The notes beneath the pieces were generated by a model. That model ran no database searches and was not told the origin of the DNA. It worked only from the letters and a program-made list of their open reading frames with translations. Positions 9,182-16,472 of a stretch of 64,000 nt of DNA are shown here, piece after piece. The DNA is taken from contig NZ_WQMS01000014.1 in NCBI RefSeq assembly GCF_009753715.1, forward strand, positions 23,349-87,348, given 5' to 3'. The stretch is from Sphingomonas horti (lineage in GTDB: Bacteria; Pseudomonadota; Alphaproteobacteria; Sphingomonadales; Sphingomonadaceae). The first letter of the stretch is position 1. Every line of letters starts with the position of its first letter. Both the position numbers and the translations under genes were made by a program.

Positions 9182-9337
9182 CTTTCCTACACGTTCTCGA
9201 GGGTGCTACACGTTCCCACTATGTTCCGACCCCGCCCTTCCTTGATCGAGAAACCTGATCACTGCCCCGGAATTGATCGAAGGGATTTTTTCCACACGCC
9301 GAACCTTCCTAACCTTTCGCACCAATAGGAGAGACTC

Positions 9338-9733
9338 ATGTCGACCGGTGGCTGCCAGTGCGGGAACGTGCGCTACGTGGCGGAGGGGGAACCGCTGCAC
9401 CACGCGATCTGCCATTGTTATGACTGCCGGCGTTCGGCCGGCGCGCCGATGGTCGGCTGGATCGCGTTCAAGTCCGACGACGTCAGCGTCACCAAAGGCG
9501 AGCCCAGGGTGCATGCGTCGTCCGAACATGGCCGCCGCCATTTCTGCCCGGACTGCGGCACCGGCCTGTTCTACACCAACGACACTGCGCTCGCCGGGCT
9601 CACCGACATCCAGAGCGCGACGCTCGACGATCCCGAGGCGGTGCCGCCGGCCGCGCACATCCAATATGCCGAGCATCTGCGCTGGACCGAGCGGCTGGAC
9701 CAGCTTCCCAAGTTCGAGCGCTATCCCGGCTGA
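9338..9733 (+). CDS. GFA/CENP-V family zinc-binding protein
   Basis: 131 residues with the family's cysteine pattern: GGCQCGNVRY near the N terminus, CHCYDCRRS, and a later CPDCGTGL pair, which together form the Zn-binding beta-tent fold. Members are annotated as glutathione-dependent formaldehyde-activating enzyme or centromere protein V; the real substrate is usually not known. The ATG at 9338 follows TAGGAGAG. The 3' end overlaps the convergent membrane gene by 13 nt. Confidence 0.88.
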   Translation: MSTGGCQCGNVRYVAEGEPLHHAICHCYDCRRSAGAPMVGWIAFKSDDVSVTKGEPRVHASSEHGRRHFCPDCGTGLFYTNDTALAGLTDIQSATLDDPEAVPPAAHIQYAEHLRWTERLDQLPKFERYPG

Positions 9734-10281
9734 GCGGCCCGCCGGCCGCGCAGCGCCAGCCAGCCGGTGCCGCCGAACATCGCCAGCGCCCACCAGCCGC
9801 CGTCGGTCGCGAACAGATAGGCAATGCCCAGCAGCGCGATCGCGCCGAGCACCGCCAGCGCGGCCCTCGGGGCGAGTACCCGCCCGAGCAGCCATGCGCC
9901 CAGGATCAGCGCCGCGACCGCATTGGCGGCAAGCCAGAGATAGGATGCGCCGCTGCCGATCGAGCCGAGCCCCGGCAGCTTCACGGTCGCATAGCCGCGC
10001 ATCGCGTTCGGAAACATGTCGGCCGACAGGTGGAAGCCGAGCCCGAGCGCCACGCCTGCCGCGAGCGGCCACCAGCGTCGCCTCCCGCACGCGAGCCCGG
10101 CCGGCAGCAGGCTGTGCGTCAAACCGCTACGGTGGCCGAGGCCCAGCACCAGGTCGATGTCCGGCAGCCGCGTCATCGCCCAAGCGGCGAGCAGGACCGT
10201 TGCCGGGATGCTCCACGGCCAGCGTTCGCTCGCCAGGCTCAGGCCGATGGCGGCGCCGAGCAGAAACACCATCGTCAGCAT
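9721..10281 (-). CDS. Membrane-bound metal-dependent hydrolase-like protein (DUF457 type)
   Basis: 186 residues with about six hydrophobic segments. The segment around residues 38-57 has the pattern DIDL..GHRSGLTHS, and a further His/Asp pair (FHLSADMF) lies near residue 85, as in the YdjM/DUF457 group predicted to be membrane metal-dependent hydrolases. The reaction is unproven. ATG at 10281 is preceded by GGGGGGAAG. The gene is divergent from the GST gene (32 bp between starts) and overlaps the GFA-family gene tail to tail. Confidence 0.65.
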   Translation of the reverse strand: MLTMVFLLGAAIGLSLASERWPWSIPATVLLAAWAMTRLPDIDLVLGLGHRSGLTHSLLPAGLACGRRRWWPLAAGVALGLGFHLSADMFPNAMRGYATVKLPGLGSIGSGASYLWLAANAVAALILGAWLLGRVLAPRAALAVLGAIALLGIAYLFATDGGWWALAMFGGTGWLALRGRRAAQPG

Positions 10282-10313
10282 CTTCCCCCCTCGCCGCTTC
10301 GCCCCTAACAGAA

Positions 10314-10991
10314 ATGCCGATGTGGCAACTCTTCCAATTCCCGCTCTGCCCCTTCTCGCGCAAGGTCCGGCTGCTGCTCGGCGAGAAGGGCGTCGGCTAT
10401 GAGCTGGTCCGCGAGTCTCCCTGGGAGCGGCGCGACGAGTTCCTCGACCTGAACCCGGCCGGCCGCACGCCGATGATGGTGGAGGCGGACAAGGGCAATG
10501 TGCTGATCGACAGCTGGGCGATCTGCGAGTTCTTCGAGGAGACGGTCAACAAGGCGCCGATGATCAACGGCACCGCGATCAACCGCGCCGAGATCCGCCG
10601 CCTGGTCGCTTGGTTCGACGAGCAGTTCTTCGCCGACGTGGTCGCGCCGCTGATGCACGAGCGGATGAAGAAGCGGCTGATCGAGCGCGCAAGCCCCGAC
10701 GCGCGGGTGCTGCGCGAGGCGATGAAGCTCGCGCTCAACCATCTCGACTATACCGACTATCTGCTCGACCACCGCAATTGGCTCGGCGGCGCGACGATGA
10801 GCCTCGCCGACCTGAGCGCCGCCGCGCACATCTCGGTCGCCGACTATCTGGGCGGCATCGACTGGCGCGGGCACGAGCAGACCAAACGCTGGTATTCGGG
10901 CCTGAAGAGCCGCCCCAGCTTCCGCCCGCTGCTGAGCGAACGGATGGAAGTGATCAGCCCGCCCCAGCACTACGACAAGGTCGATTTCTGA
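10314..10991 (+). CDS. Glutathione S-transferase family protein
   Basis: 225 residues. The N-terminal thioredoxin-like half has CPFSRKVRLLLGEKG (residues 10-25), where Cys or Ser is the likely glutathione-contacting residue, followed by the cis-proline loop RTPMM; the C-terminal half is the helical GST domain with a conserved SLADLSAAAH segment. Substrate cannot be inferred. ATG at 10314 is chosen because the thioredoxin fold starts within a few residues; ATG at 10320 is an alternative. The stop codon lies inside a hairpin, and a palindromic repeat follows. Confidence 0.9.
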   Translation: MPMWQLFQFPLCPFSRKVRLLLGEKGVGYELVRESPWERRDEFLDLNPAGRTPMMVEADKGNVLIDSWAICEFFEETVNKAPMINGTAINRAEIRRLVAWFDEQFFADVVAPLMHERMKKRLIERASPDARVLREAMKLALNHLDYTDYLLDHRNWLGGATMSLADLSAAAHISVADYLGGIDWRGHEQTKRWYSGLKSRPSFRPLLSERMEVISPPQHYDKVDF

Positions 10992-11009
10992 CGGCTCGCC
11001 AGAGCCGTC
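10990..11009 (+). terminator. Hairpin over the GST stop codon
   Basis: GACGGCTC (10990-10997) pairs perfectly with GAGCCGTC (11002-11009) around the tetraloop GCCA, beginning within the GST stop codon. There is no T-run, so it may be a 3'-end stabilising hairpin rather than an intrinsic terminator. Confidence 0.45.
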
Positions 11010-11088
11010 ACCCCGGGCTTGACCCGGGGTCCCGCTTCTTCTTCGTTAGCTGACAAGAAGCGGGATCCCGGCTCAAGGCCGGGATGAC
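11007..11088. repeat. 85-bp palindromic repeat, copy 1
   Basis: Outer arms start GTCACCCCGGGCTTGACCC and end with the inverse (…GCCGGGATGAC); inner arms CCCGCTTCTT and AAGAAGCGGG pair as well, giving a long interrupted hairpin. Same family as the copies at 16007, 29040, 36298, 41902, 43681 and 56508. Confidence 0.92.
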
Positions 11089-11105
11089 GAATAAGGGGGG
11101 CAGGA

Positions 11106-12557
11106 ATGCTGAAGCGTATCGGTCTGGTCATGCTCGCAGCCCTGGCGCTGCTGATCGCCGTCCTTGCGATCAACACCCTCCGCCTTCGCCCCGAAAAGCT
11201 CGGCCGCCCCCTGCCCCCGCCGCCGGTCGACGGGGCCGCGGTGCAGCACCTCGCGCAGGCGATCCGCATCCCGACCATCTCGACCGAGGCCGGCCCCGCC
11301 CCCGATGCGGTGCTCGACGCCTTCGCCGCGCACCTCGCCGCCAGCTATCCGCGTGTCCATGCGACGCTTGCGAAGGAAGTCGTCGCCGGCCACAGCCTGC
11401 TCTTCACCTGGCCCGGCACCGATCCGGGTGCGCCCGCCCTGCTGCTCGCCGCGCACCAGGACGTGGTGCCGATCGAAGGCTCGAGCGGAGCCAAATGGAC
11501 GCACCCTCGCTTCGACGGAACGGTGGCCGACGGCTTCATCTGGGGCCGCGGCACGATCGACGACAAGATGTCCCTGATCGCGATCCTGGAAGCGGCCGAG
11601 CGGCTGCTCGCGCGCGGCTATCGCCCGCGCCAGACCATCTACCTCGCCTTCGGCCATGACGAGGAGCGCGGCGGCTCCGGCGCCAGGACGATGGCGGCGC
11701 TGCTGAAGGCGCGCGGCGCCAGGATCGGCCTTGCGCTTGACGAAGGCTATGCGGTGCTGGACGGCGTGCTGGCGGGCGTCTCCCGCCCGGTCGCGGTCGT
11801 CGGCATGGCGGAGAAGGGCTATGTCTCGGTCGAGCTGACCGCGAGCGGCGCCGGCGGCCACTCGTCGATGCCGACGCCCGACAACGCGGCCGTCCACATC
11901 GCCCGCGCGGTCGAGCGGCTGGCGGACGATCCCTTCCCGGCGCGTGTGCAGGGCCTGACCGGCGACATGCTGACGGCGCTCGCGCCCTATATGGACCAGC
12001 CGCTGAAGACGGTGATCGCCAACCGCTGGCTGACCGAGCCGCTGATCCGCCGCCAGCTGGTCGCCAATCCCCGCACCGCGGCGGCGCTACGCACGACCAC
12101 AGCGCCGACGATCGTCCAGGCCGGCACCAAGGACAATGTGCTGCCGCAATCCGCGCGCGCCGTCGTCAATCACCGCATCCTGCCCGGCGACACGATCGAC
12201 AGCGTCGTCGCCCGCGACCGCGAGGTGGTCGACGATCCGAAGGTCACGGTGCGCGCGATCGCCGGCGGCCACAACCCGAGCCATCCCGCGTCGACCCGCA
12301 GCGCCGGCTTCCGGGAGCTGGCGGCGGCGATCCGCGCGACCTACCCCAGCGTGCCGATCGCGCCGGGCCTGGTGCTCGGCGCCACAGACGGCCGCTATTA
12401 CGAGCCCGTCGCCGCCGCGAGCCTGCGCTTCACGCCGATGACGATGCGCCCCGCCGACCTCGCCCGCTTCCACGGCAATGACGAACGCATCGCGATCGAA
12501 GACTTCGTGCGCGCCATCGGCTTCTACGAGCGACTGATCAGCGGCGGCGTGCGGTGA
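11106..12557 (+). CDS. M20 family metallopeptidase (carboxypeptidase S/PM20D1-like)
   Basis: 483 residues with an N-terminal hydrophobic anchor (residues 4-24), so probably exported or membrane-tethered. Di-zinc aminoacylase/peptidase motifs are clear: AAHQDVVP (first metal His/Asp), GRGTIDDK (bridging Asp) and GHDEERGGSGA (catalytic Glu pair). The long form with N-terminal anchor matches carboxypeptidase S-like members that hydrolyse or form N-acyl amino acids; the exact substrate is unknown. The 3' end overlaps convergent ubiG by 20 nt. Confidence 0.9.
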   Translation: MLKRIGLVMLAALALLIAVLAINTLRLRPEKLGRPLPPPPVDGAAVQHLAQAIRIPTISTEAGPAPDAVLDAFAAHLAASYPRVHATLAKEVVAGHSLLFTWPGTDPGAPALLLAAHQDVVPIEGSSGAKWTHPRFDGTVADGFIWGRGTIDDKMSLIAILEAAERLLARGYRPRQTIYLAFGHDEERGGSGARTMAALLKARGARIGLALDEGYAVLDGVLAGVSRPVAVVGMAEKGYVSVELTASGAGGHSSMPTPDNAAVHIARAVERLADDPFPARVQGLTGDMLTALAPYMDQPLKTVIANRWLTEPLIRRQLVANPRTAAALRTTTAPTIVQAGTKDNVLPQSARAVVNHRILPGDTIDSVVARDREVVDDPKVTVRAIAGGHNPSHPASTRSAGFRELAAAIRATYPSVPIAPGLVLGATDGRYYEPVAAASLRFTPMTMRPADLARFHGNDERIAIEDFVRAIGFYERLISGGVR

Positions 12558-13269
12558 CGAAGTAGTTCAGCGCCAGGTTGTCGCCCAGCACGAAGCCGCG
12601 GGTGGGGCTGAAGCTCAGGCCTTCGGTGTCGAGAACCTCGAGGCCGGCCGCTTCCAGGTGCGTGCGCAACTCGTCGGGCGTCAGGAAGCGATCCCAATCG
12701 TGTGTCCCGCGCGGGATGGCGCCCAGGCCTTCGCCGAGCGTGATCATCGCCAGGCGCGAGACGGGCGTGCGGTTAGGCGTCGACAGGATCAGCAGGCCGC
12801 CTGCCTTCAGCGCGCCGGCAAGACCGCGCACGAACGCGGCCGGGTCCTCGACATGCTCGATCACTTCCAGCGACGTGACCAGGTCGAACGGCTGTGCTCC
12901 CAGCATGTCGATGCTGCCGGCGCGATAGTCGATCGCCAGGCCCTGCCCTTCGGCGTGGATGCGCGCGGCGGCGATGTTCTCGGGCGCCGCGTCGATGCCG
13001 ATCACCTCCGCGCCCAGGCGCGCGAGCGGTTCGCACAAGAGGCCGGCGCCGCAGCCGACGTCCGCCGCGCGCTTGCCGGCAAGGGGGCGGCGGTCATGCT
13101 CGTCCAGTTCCCAATGATGATCGAGCTGCTCGCGGATGTAGCGCAGCCGCACCGGGTTCAGCCGGTGCAGCATCGCCGACGAGCCCTTCGGGTCCCACCA
13201 GTCGGCTGCGAGCTTGCCGAAATGCGCCGCTTCTTGCGCGCGGACGGTCGTCGGAGCGGTTGCGTTCAT
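12538..13269 (-). CDS. ubiG: Ubiquinone biosynthesis O-methyltransferase UbiG
   Basis: A SAM-dependent O-methyltransferase of ubiquinone synthesis (both O-methylation steps). The 243-residue length and opening segment (FGKLAADWWDPKG.S..LH.LNP.RL.YI) are diagnostic of UbiG. The SAM-binding motif DVGCGAGLLCEPLA lies at about residues 70-84, followed by the acidic GID strand and a post-motif TSLEVIEHVEDP. ATG at 13269 is divergent from lysC with 56 bp between them. Confidence 0.95.
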   Translation of the reverse strand: MNATAPTTVRAQEAAHFGKLAADWWDPKGSSAMLHRLNPVRLRYIREQLDHHWELDEHDRRPLAGKRAADVGCGAGLLCEPLARLGAEVIGIDAAPENIAAARIHAEGQGLAIDYRAGSIDMLGAQPFDLVTSLEVIEHVEDPAAFVRGLAGALKAGGLLILSTPNRTPVSRLAMITLGEGLGAIPRGTHDWDRFLTPDELRTHLEAAGLEVLDTEGLSFSPTRGFVLGDNLALNYFVTARRR

Positions 13270-13325
13270 GCCATGCCGTCCGTAACAGGACCCACCAAAA
13301 CCTCCAAGGCGGTCGCAACACTCGA

Positions 13326-14567
13326 ATGGCCCGGATCGTGATGAAGTTCGGCGGCACCTCGATGGCGGGGGTCGAGCGAATTCGCGCGGTCGCGGAGCGG
13401 GTGAAGCGCGAAGTCGACGCCGGCAACCAGGTCGCCGTCGTCGTCTCGGCTATGGCAGGTGAGACCGACCGGCTGGTCGCTTTCTGCCGCGAGGTCTCCC
13501 CGCTCTACGATCCGCGCGAGTATGACGTCGTCGTCGCATCGGGCGAGCAGGTGACGAGCGGGCTGCTGGCGATCTCGCTGCAGGCGATCGGCGTCCCGGC
13601 GCGCAGCTGGATGGGCTGGCAGCTGCCGATCCGCACCTCCGACGGACACGGGTCCGCCAGGATCGCCGAAATCGACACGGCGACGCTGAACGCCGCGCTC
13701 GAACAGGGGCAGGTCGCGGTTATTCCGGGGTTCCAGGGCGTGGCGGCAGGAGAGCGCGTGACGACGCTCGGCCGCGGCGGCTCCGACACGTCGGCGGTCG
13801 CGGTCGCCGCGGCGATGAAGGCGGACCGCTGCGACATCTACACCGATGTCGACGGCGTCTACACGACCGATCCGCGCATCGTGCCCCGGGCGCGCAAGCT
13901 CCAGAAGATCACCTTCGAGGAAATGCTGGAGCTCGCAAGCGTCGGCGCCAAGGTGCTGCAGACCCGCTCCGTCGGGCTCGCGATGAAGGAAAATGTGCGG
14001 TTGCAGGTGCTGTCCTCGTTCGACGACCGGCCCGGCACCATGATCGTCGGCGACGACGAGATCGAGGAAGCTATGGAACGACAGTTCATCACCGGCATCG
14101 CCCACGACAAGAACGAAGCGAAGATCACGCTGACCGACGTGCCCGATCGGCCCGGCGCGGTCGCGGCGATCTTCGCGCCACTGGCCGAGGCGAGCATCAA
14201 CGTCGACATGATCGTACAGAACATCGCGCATTCGACGGGATCGACCGACGTGACGTTCACCGTGCCGAGCGCGGAGTTGGCCCGCTCGCTCGACGTGCTG
14301 GAAAAGGCGAAGGACGCGATCGGCTACACGCGGCTGGTGCACGACACGAACGTGTCGAAGATCACGATCGTCGGCGTCGGCATGCGCAGCCATGCGGGCG
14401 TCGCCGCGAAGATGTTCAAGACGCTGGGCGACCGCGGCATCAACATCCAGGCGATCACCACCTCGGAGATCAAGGTCTCGGTGCTGATCGAAGAAGATTA
14501 CACCGAACTGGCCGTACGCGTGCTGCACACCGCTTACGGCCTCGACGCGGAGCAGGTCGCGGCTTGA
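13326..14567 (+). CDS. lysC: Aspartate kinase
   Basis: First step of the aspartate family pathway (Lys, Thr, Met, diaminopimelate). 413 residues, with KFGGTS at residues 7-12 (ATP/aspartate site), a downstream GRGGSDTSAVA motif, and two C-terminal ACT domains (from about residue 265) that usually give feedback inhibition by lysine or threonine. The ATG at 13326 is used although the frame is open further upstream over ubiG. The stop overlaps the TTG start of a small membrane gene. Confidence 0.96.
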   Translation: MARIVMKFGGTSMAGVERIRAVAERVKREVDAGNQVAVVVSAMAGETDRLVAFCREVSPLYDPREYDVVVASGEQVTSGLLAISLQAIGVPARSWMGWQLPIRTSDGHGSARIAEIDTATLNAALEQGQVAVIPGFQGVAAGERVTTLGRGGSDTSAVAVAAAMKADRCDIYTDVDGVYTTDPRIVPRARKLQKITFEEMLELASVGAKVLQTRSVGLAMKENVRLQVLSSFDDRPGTMIVGDDEIEEAMERQFITGIAHDKNEAKITLTDVPDRPGAVAAIFAPLAEASINVDMIVQNIAHSTGSTDVTFTVPSAELARSLDVLEKAKDAIGYTRLVHDTNVSKITIVGVGMRSHAGVAAKMFKTLGDRGINIQAITTSEIKVSVLIEEDYTELAVRVLHTAYGLDAEQVAA

Positions 14568-14962
14568 GGGTATGGTGGGCCAAGCAGCGCTGGCACGCTA
14601 AACTCGCACTCGCGACATGGCCGTTCTTCACGTTGACGCTGGTTCTGTTCCAACTGATCGTGCCCGATTTCTATGGTCGAACTGAGCCGGGCTGTTTTTG
14701 GACCGACGCAATGCTGCCCTACATTGCCTGTCGTGGAACCGGCGCGGATGGCCCGTTTAGTTTCATTCTGACGCTCCCGCTCACTTGGCTGTTCTTCATG
14801 CCCTTTTTCATCGCGAGCGCTGCGTTCGCTCTGGTGAAAGGCAAGCTGATCGCATTGCCGCTAATCATCCTATGCGCGTTTTGGTTCTATTCGGTTTTTC
14901 AGTTAGTGCGCGCGATCGTCGTGGTTATCGCGCAAGCGTGGCTGTTTTTGACATCGCGCTGA
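14564..14962 (+). CDS. Orphan membrane protein of lower GC, TTG start
   Basis: 132 residues; I do not recognise the family. Three hydrophobic segments (about 14-34, 66-90 and 93-128) suggest an inner-membrane protein, with many Trp and Phe residues and a short loop containing two cysteines (PGCFW and ACRG). No ATG fits: the frame begins at TTG 14564, which overlaps the lysC stop (TTGA), so translation would be coupled. Base composition is visibly lower in G+C (roughly 50-55%) than the surroundings, suggesting recent acquisition or relaxed selection. Confidence 0.55.
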   Translation: MRVWWAKQRWHAKLALATWPFFTLTLVLFQLIVPDFYGRTEPGCFWTDAMLPYIACRGTGADGPFSFILTLPLTWLFFMPFFIASAAFALVKGKLIALPLIILCAFWFYSVFQLVRAIVVVIAQAWLFLTSR

Positions 14963-14980
14963 TGCTGTCGAGGAAGTAAA

Positions 14981-15997
14981 ATGGTTTCAAGTCAACGGCT
15001 TAAAAGGCTGATGCACCGCGGCGCGGCGTTCCTGGGCTGCGACGTGGCGATCCTGGGGGGCGCCATGTCCTGGGTCAGCGAGCGCAACCTGGTCGCGGCG
15101 ATCTCGAACGCGGGCGGGTTCGGCGTGATCGCGTGCGGCGCGATGACGCCCGAGCTGCTGGACGCGGAGATTGCGGGCACCAAGGCGCTCACCTCGAAGC
15201 CCTTCGGCGTCAACCTGATCACCATGCATCCGCAGCTTTTCGACCTGATTGAGGTCTGCGCGAAGCATGAGGTCGGCCACATCGTGCTCGCGGGTGGCCT
15301 GCCGCCGGCGGGAAGCCTGGACGCGATCAAAGGCCGCGGCGCGAAGCTGATCTGCTTCGCCCCGGCGCTCTCGCTGGCGAAGAAGCTGATACGCTCCGGC
15401 GTGGACGCGCTGGTGATCGAGGGGATGGAAGCCGGCGGCCATATCGGCCCGGTCTCGACATCCGTGCTGGCGCAGGAGATCCTCCCCGAAGTCGCCGATC
15501 AGATGCCGGTCTTCATCGCGGGCGGGATCGGCCGCGGCGAGCTGATCGCCGGCTATCTCGAAATGGGCGCGTCCGGCGTGCAGCTCGGCACCCGCTTCGT
15601 CTGCGCGACCGAGAGCATCGCGCATCCCAACTTCAAGAAGGCGTTCATCCGCGCCTCCGCCCGCGACGCGATCGCGAGCGTGCAGGTCGATCCCCGCCTG
15701 CCGGTGATCCCGGTCCGCGCGCTGAAGAACGCCGGTACCGAGCTGTTCACCGCCAAGCAGCGCGAAGTCGCGCAGGCACTCGATGAAGGCAAGGTCGCGA
15801 TGGCCGAGGCGCAGCTGCAGATCGAACATTATTGGGCCGGCGCACTCCGCCGTGCAGTGATCGACGGCGATGTCGAGCACGGCTCGCTGATGGCCGGCCA
15901 GTCGGTCGGCATGGTCCGCAACGAGGAACCGGTCGCCGCGATCATCGCCGAGCTGATGGACGAAGCCACCCACGCACTCAGCCGCAGGGCGGCGTAA
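14981..15997 (+). CDS. NAD(P)H-dependent flavin oxidoreductase (nitronate monooxygenase family)
   Basis: 338 residues of a TIM-barrel FMN enzyme. Typical features are GGAMSWVSERNLVAAISNAGGFG near the N terminus, LAGGLPP in the middle and EGMEAGGHIGP, where the His is the catalytic residue in nitronate monooxygenases. Related proteins include FabK-type enoyl-ACP reductases, so the substrate (alkyl nitronate or other) is uncertain. A good GAGGAAG precedes the ATG at 14981. A palindromic repeat follows the stop by 9 nt. Confidence 0.88.
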   Translation: MVSSQRLKRLMHRGAAFLGCDVAILGGAMSWVSERNLVAAISNAGGFGVIACGAMTPELLDAEIAGTKALTSKPFGVNLITMHPQLFDLIEVCAKHEVGHIVLAGGLPPAGSLDAIKGRGAKLICFAPALSLAKKLIRSGVDALVIEGMEAGGHIGPVSTSVLAQEILPEVADQMPVFIAGGIGRGELIAGYLEMGASGVQLGTRFVCATESIAHPNFKKAFIRASARDAIASVQVDPRLPVIPVRALKNAGTELFTAKQREVAQALDEGKVAMAEAQLQIEHYWAGALRRAVIDGDVEHGSLMAGQSVGMVRNEEPVAAIIAELMDEATHALSRRAA

Positions 15998-16006
15998 CAG
16001 TTCGCC

Positions 16007-16093
16007 GTCATCCCCGCGAAAGCGGGGACCCACCTCCCTTTTGTCGGCTTGCGATCAGAGAAACGGGTGGGTTCCCGCTTTCGCGGGAATGAC
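16007..16093. repeat. 85-bp palindromic repeat, copy 2
   Basis: Arms GTCATCCCCGCGAAAGCGGG (from 16007) and the inverse ending GCGGGAATGAC (16093), with inner arms CCCACC/GGTGGG. This is the variant most often seen between sphingomonad genes. Confidence 0.92.
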
Positions 16094-16107
16094 GATATAG
16101 AACGAAC

Positions 16108-16389
16108 ATGCCCAAAGCAGTCTGGAACGGCGCCACGATCGCTGACAGCGACGACACCGTACTCGTCGAGGGCAACCACTACTTCCGGCGCGAGGCGGTC
16201 GACGCGTCGGTACTCCGCCCCAGCGACACGCATACGACCTGCCCGTGGAAGGGCGTTGCCAGCTACTACACGCTGGCGGTGGGGGGCGCGGAGAACAGGG
16301 ACGCCGCTTGGTATTACCCCGACCCCAAGCCGGCTGCCGCCGAAATCAAGGACCGCGTCGCTTTCTGGAAAGGCGTGCAGGTCGGTTAG
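16108..16389 (+). CDS. DUF427 domain protein
   Basis: 93 residues covering a complete DUF427 domain (small beta-barrel). The conserved stretch TTCPWKGVASYYTLAV..GEN.DAAWYYPDP is present, here with A instead of G in one position. The function of the family is unknown; it is widespread in bacteria and fungi as a single-domain protein. The ATG at 16108 is 14 nt after the palindromic repeat, without an obvious Shine-Dalgarno. Confidence 0.9.
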   Translation: MPKAVWNGATIADSDDTVLVEGNHYFRREAVDASVLRPSDTHTTCPWKGVASYYTLAVGGAENRDAAWYYPDPKPAAAEIKDRVAFWKGVQVG

Positions 16390-16443
16390 CGGCATTGCCC
16401 TGGCCGCGTGCTTCGGCTTTAGATCGACATCAGTTCAATCAGG

Positions 16444-16470
16444 CCGATCCTCGGCCTTCGCCGGGATCGG
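16444..16470 (+). promoter_or_regulatory. Hairpin immediately before the TonB-receptor start
   Basis: CCGATCC-T-CGGC (16444-16455) pairs with GCCGGGATCGG (16460-16470) around a CTTC tetraloop, with one bulged T. It ends 2 nt before the ATG at 16473, where the ribosome-binding site should be. It may be a terminator of the DUF427 gene or a structure limiting translation of the receptor. Confidence 0.5.
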
Positions 16471-16472
16471 TC

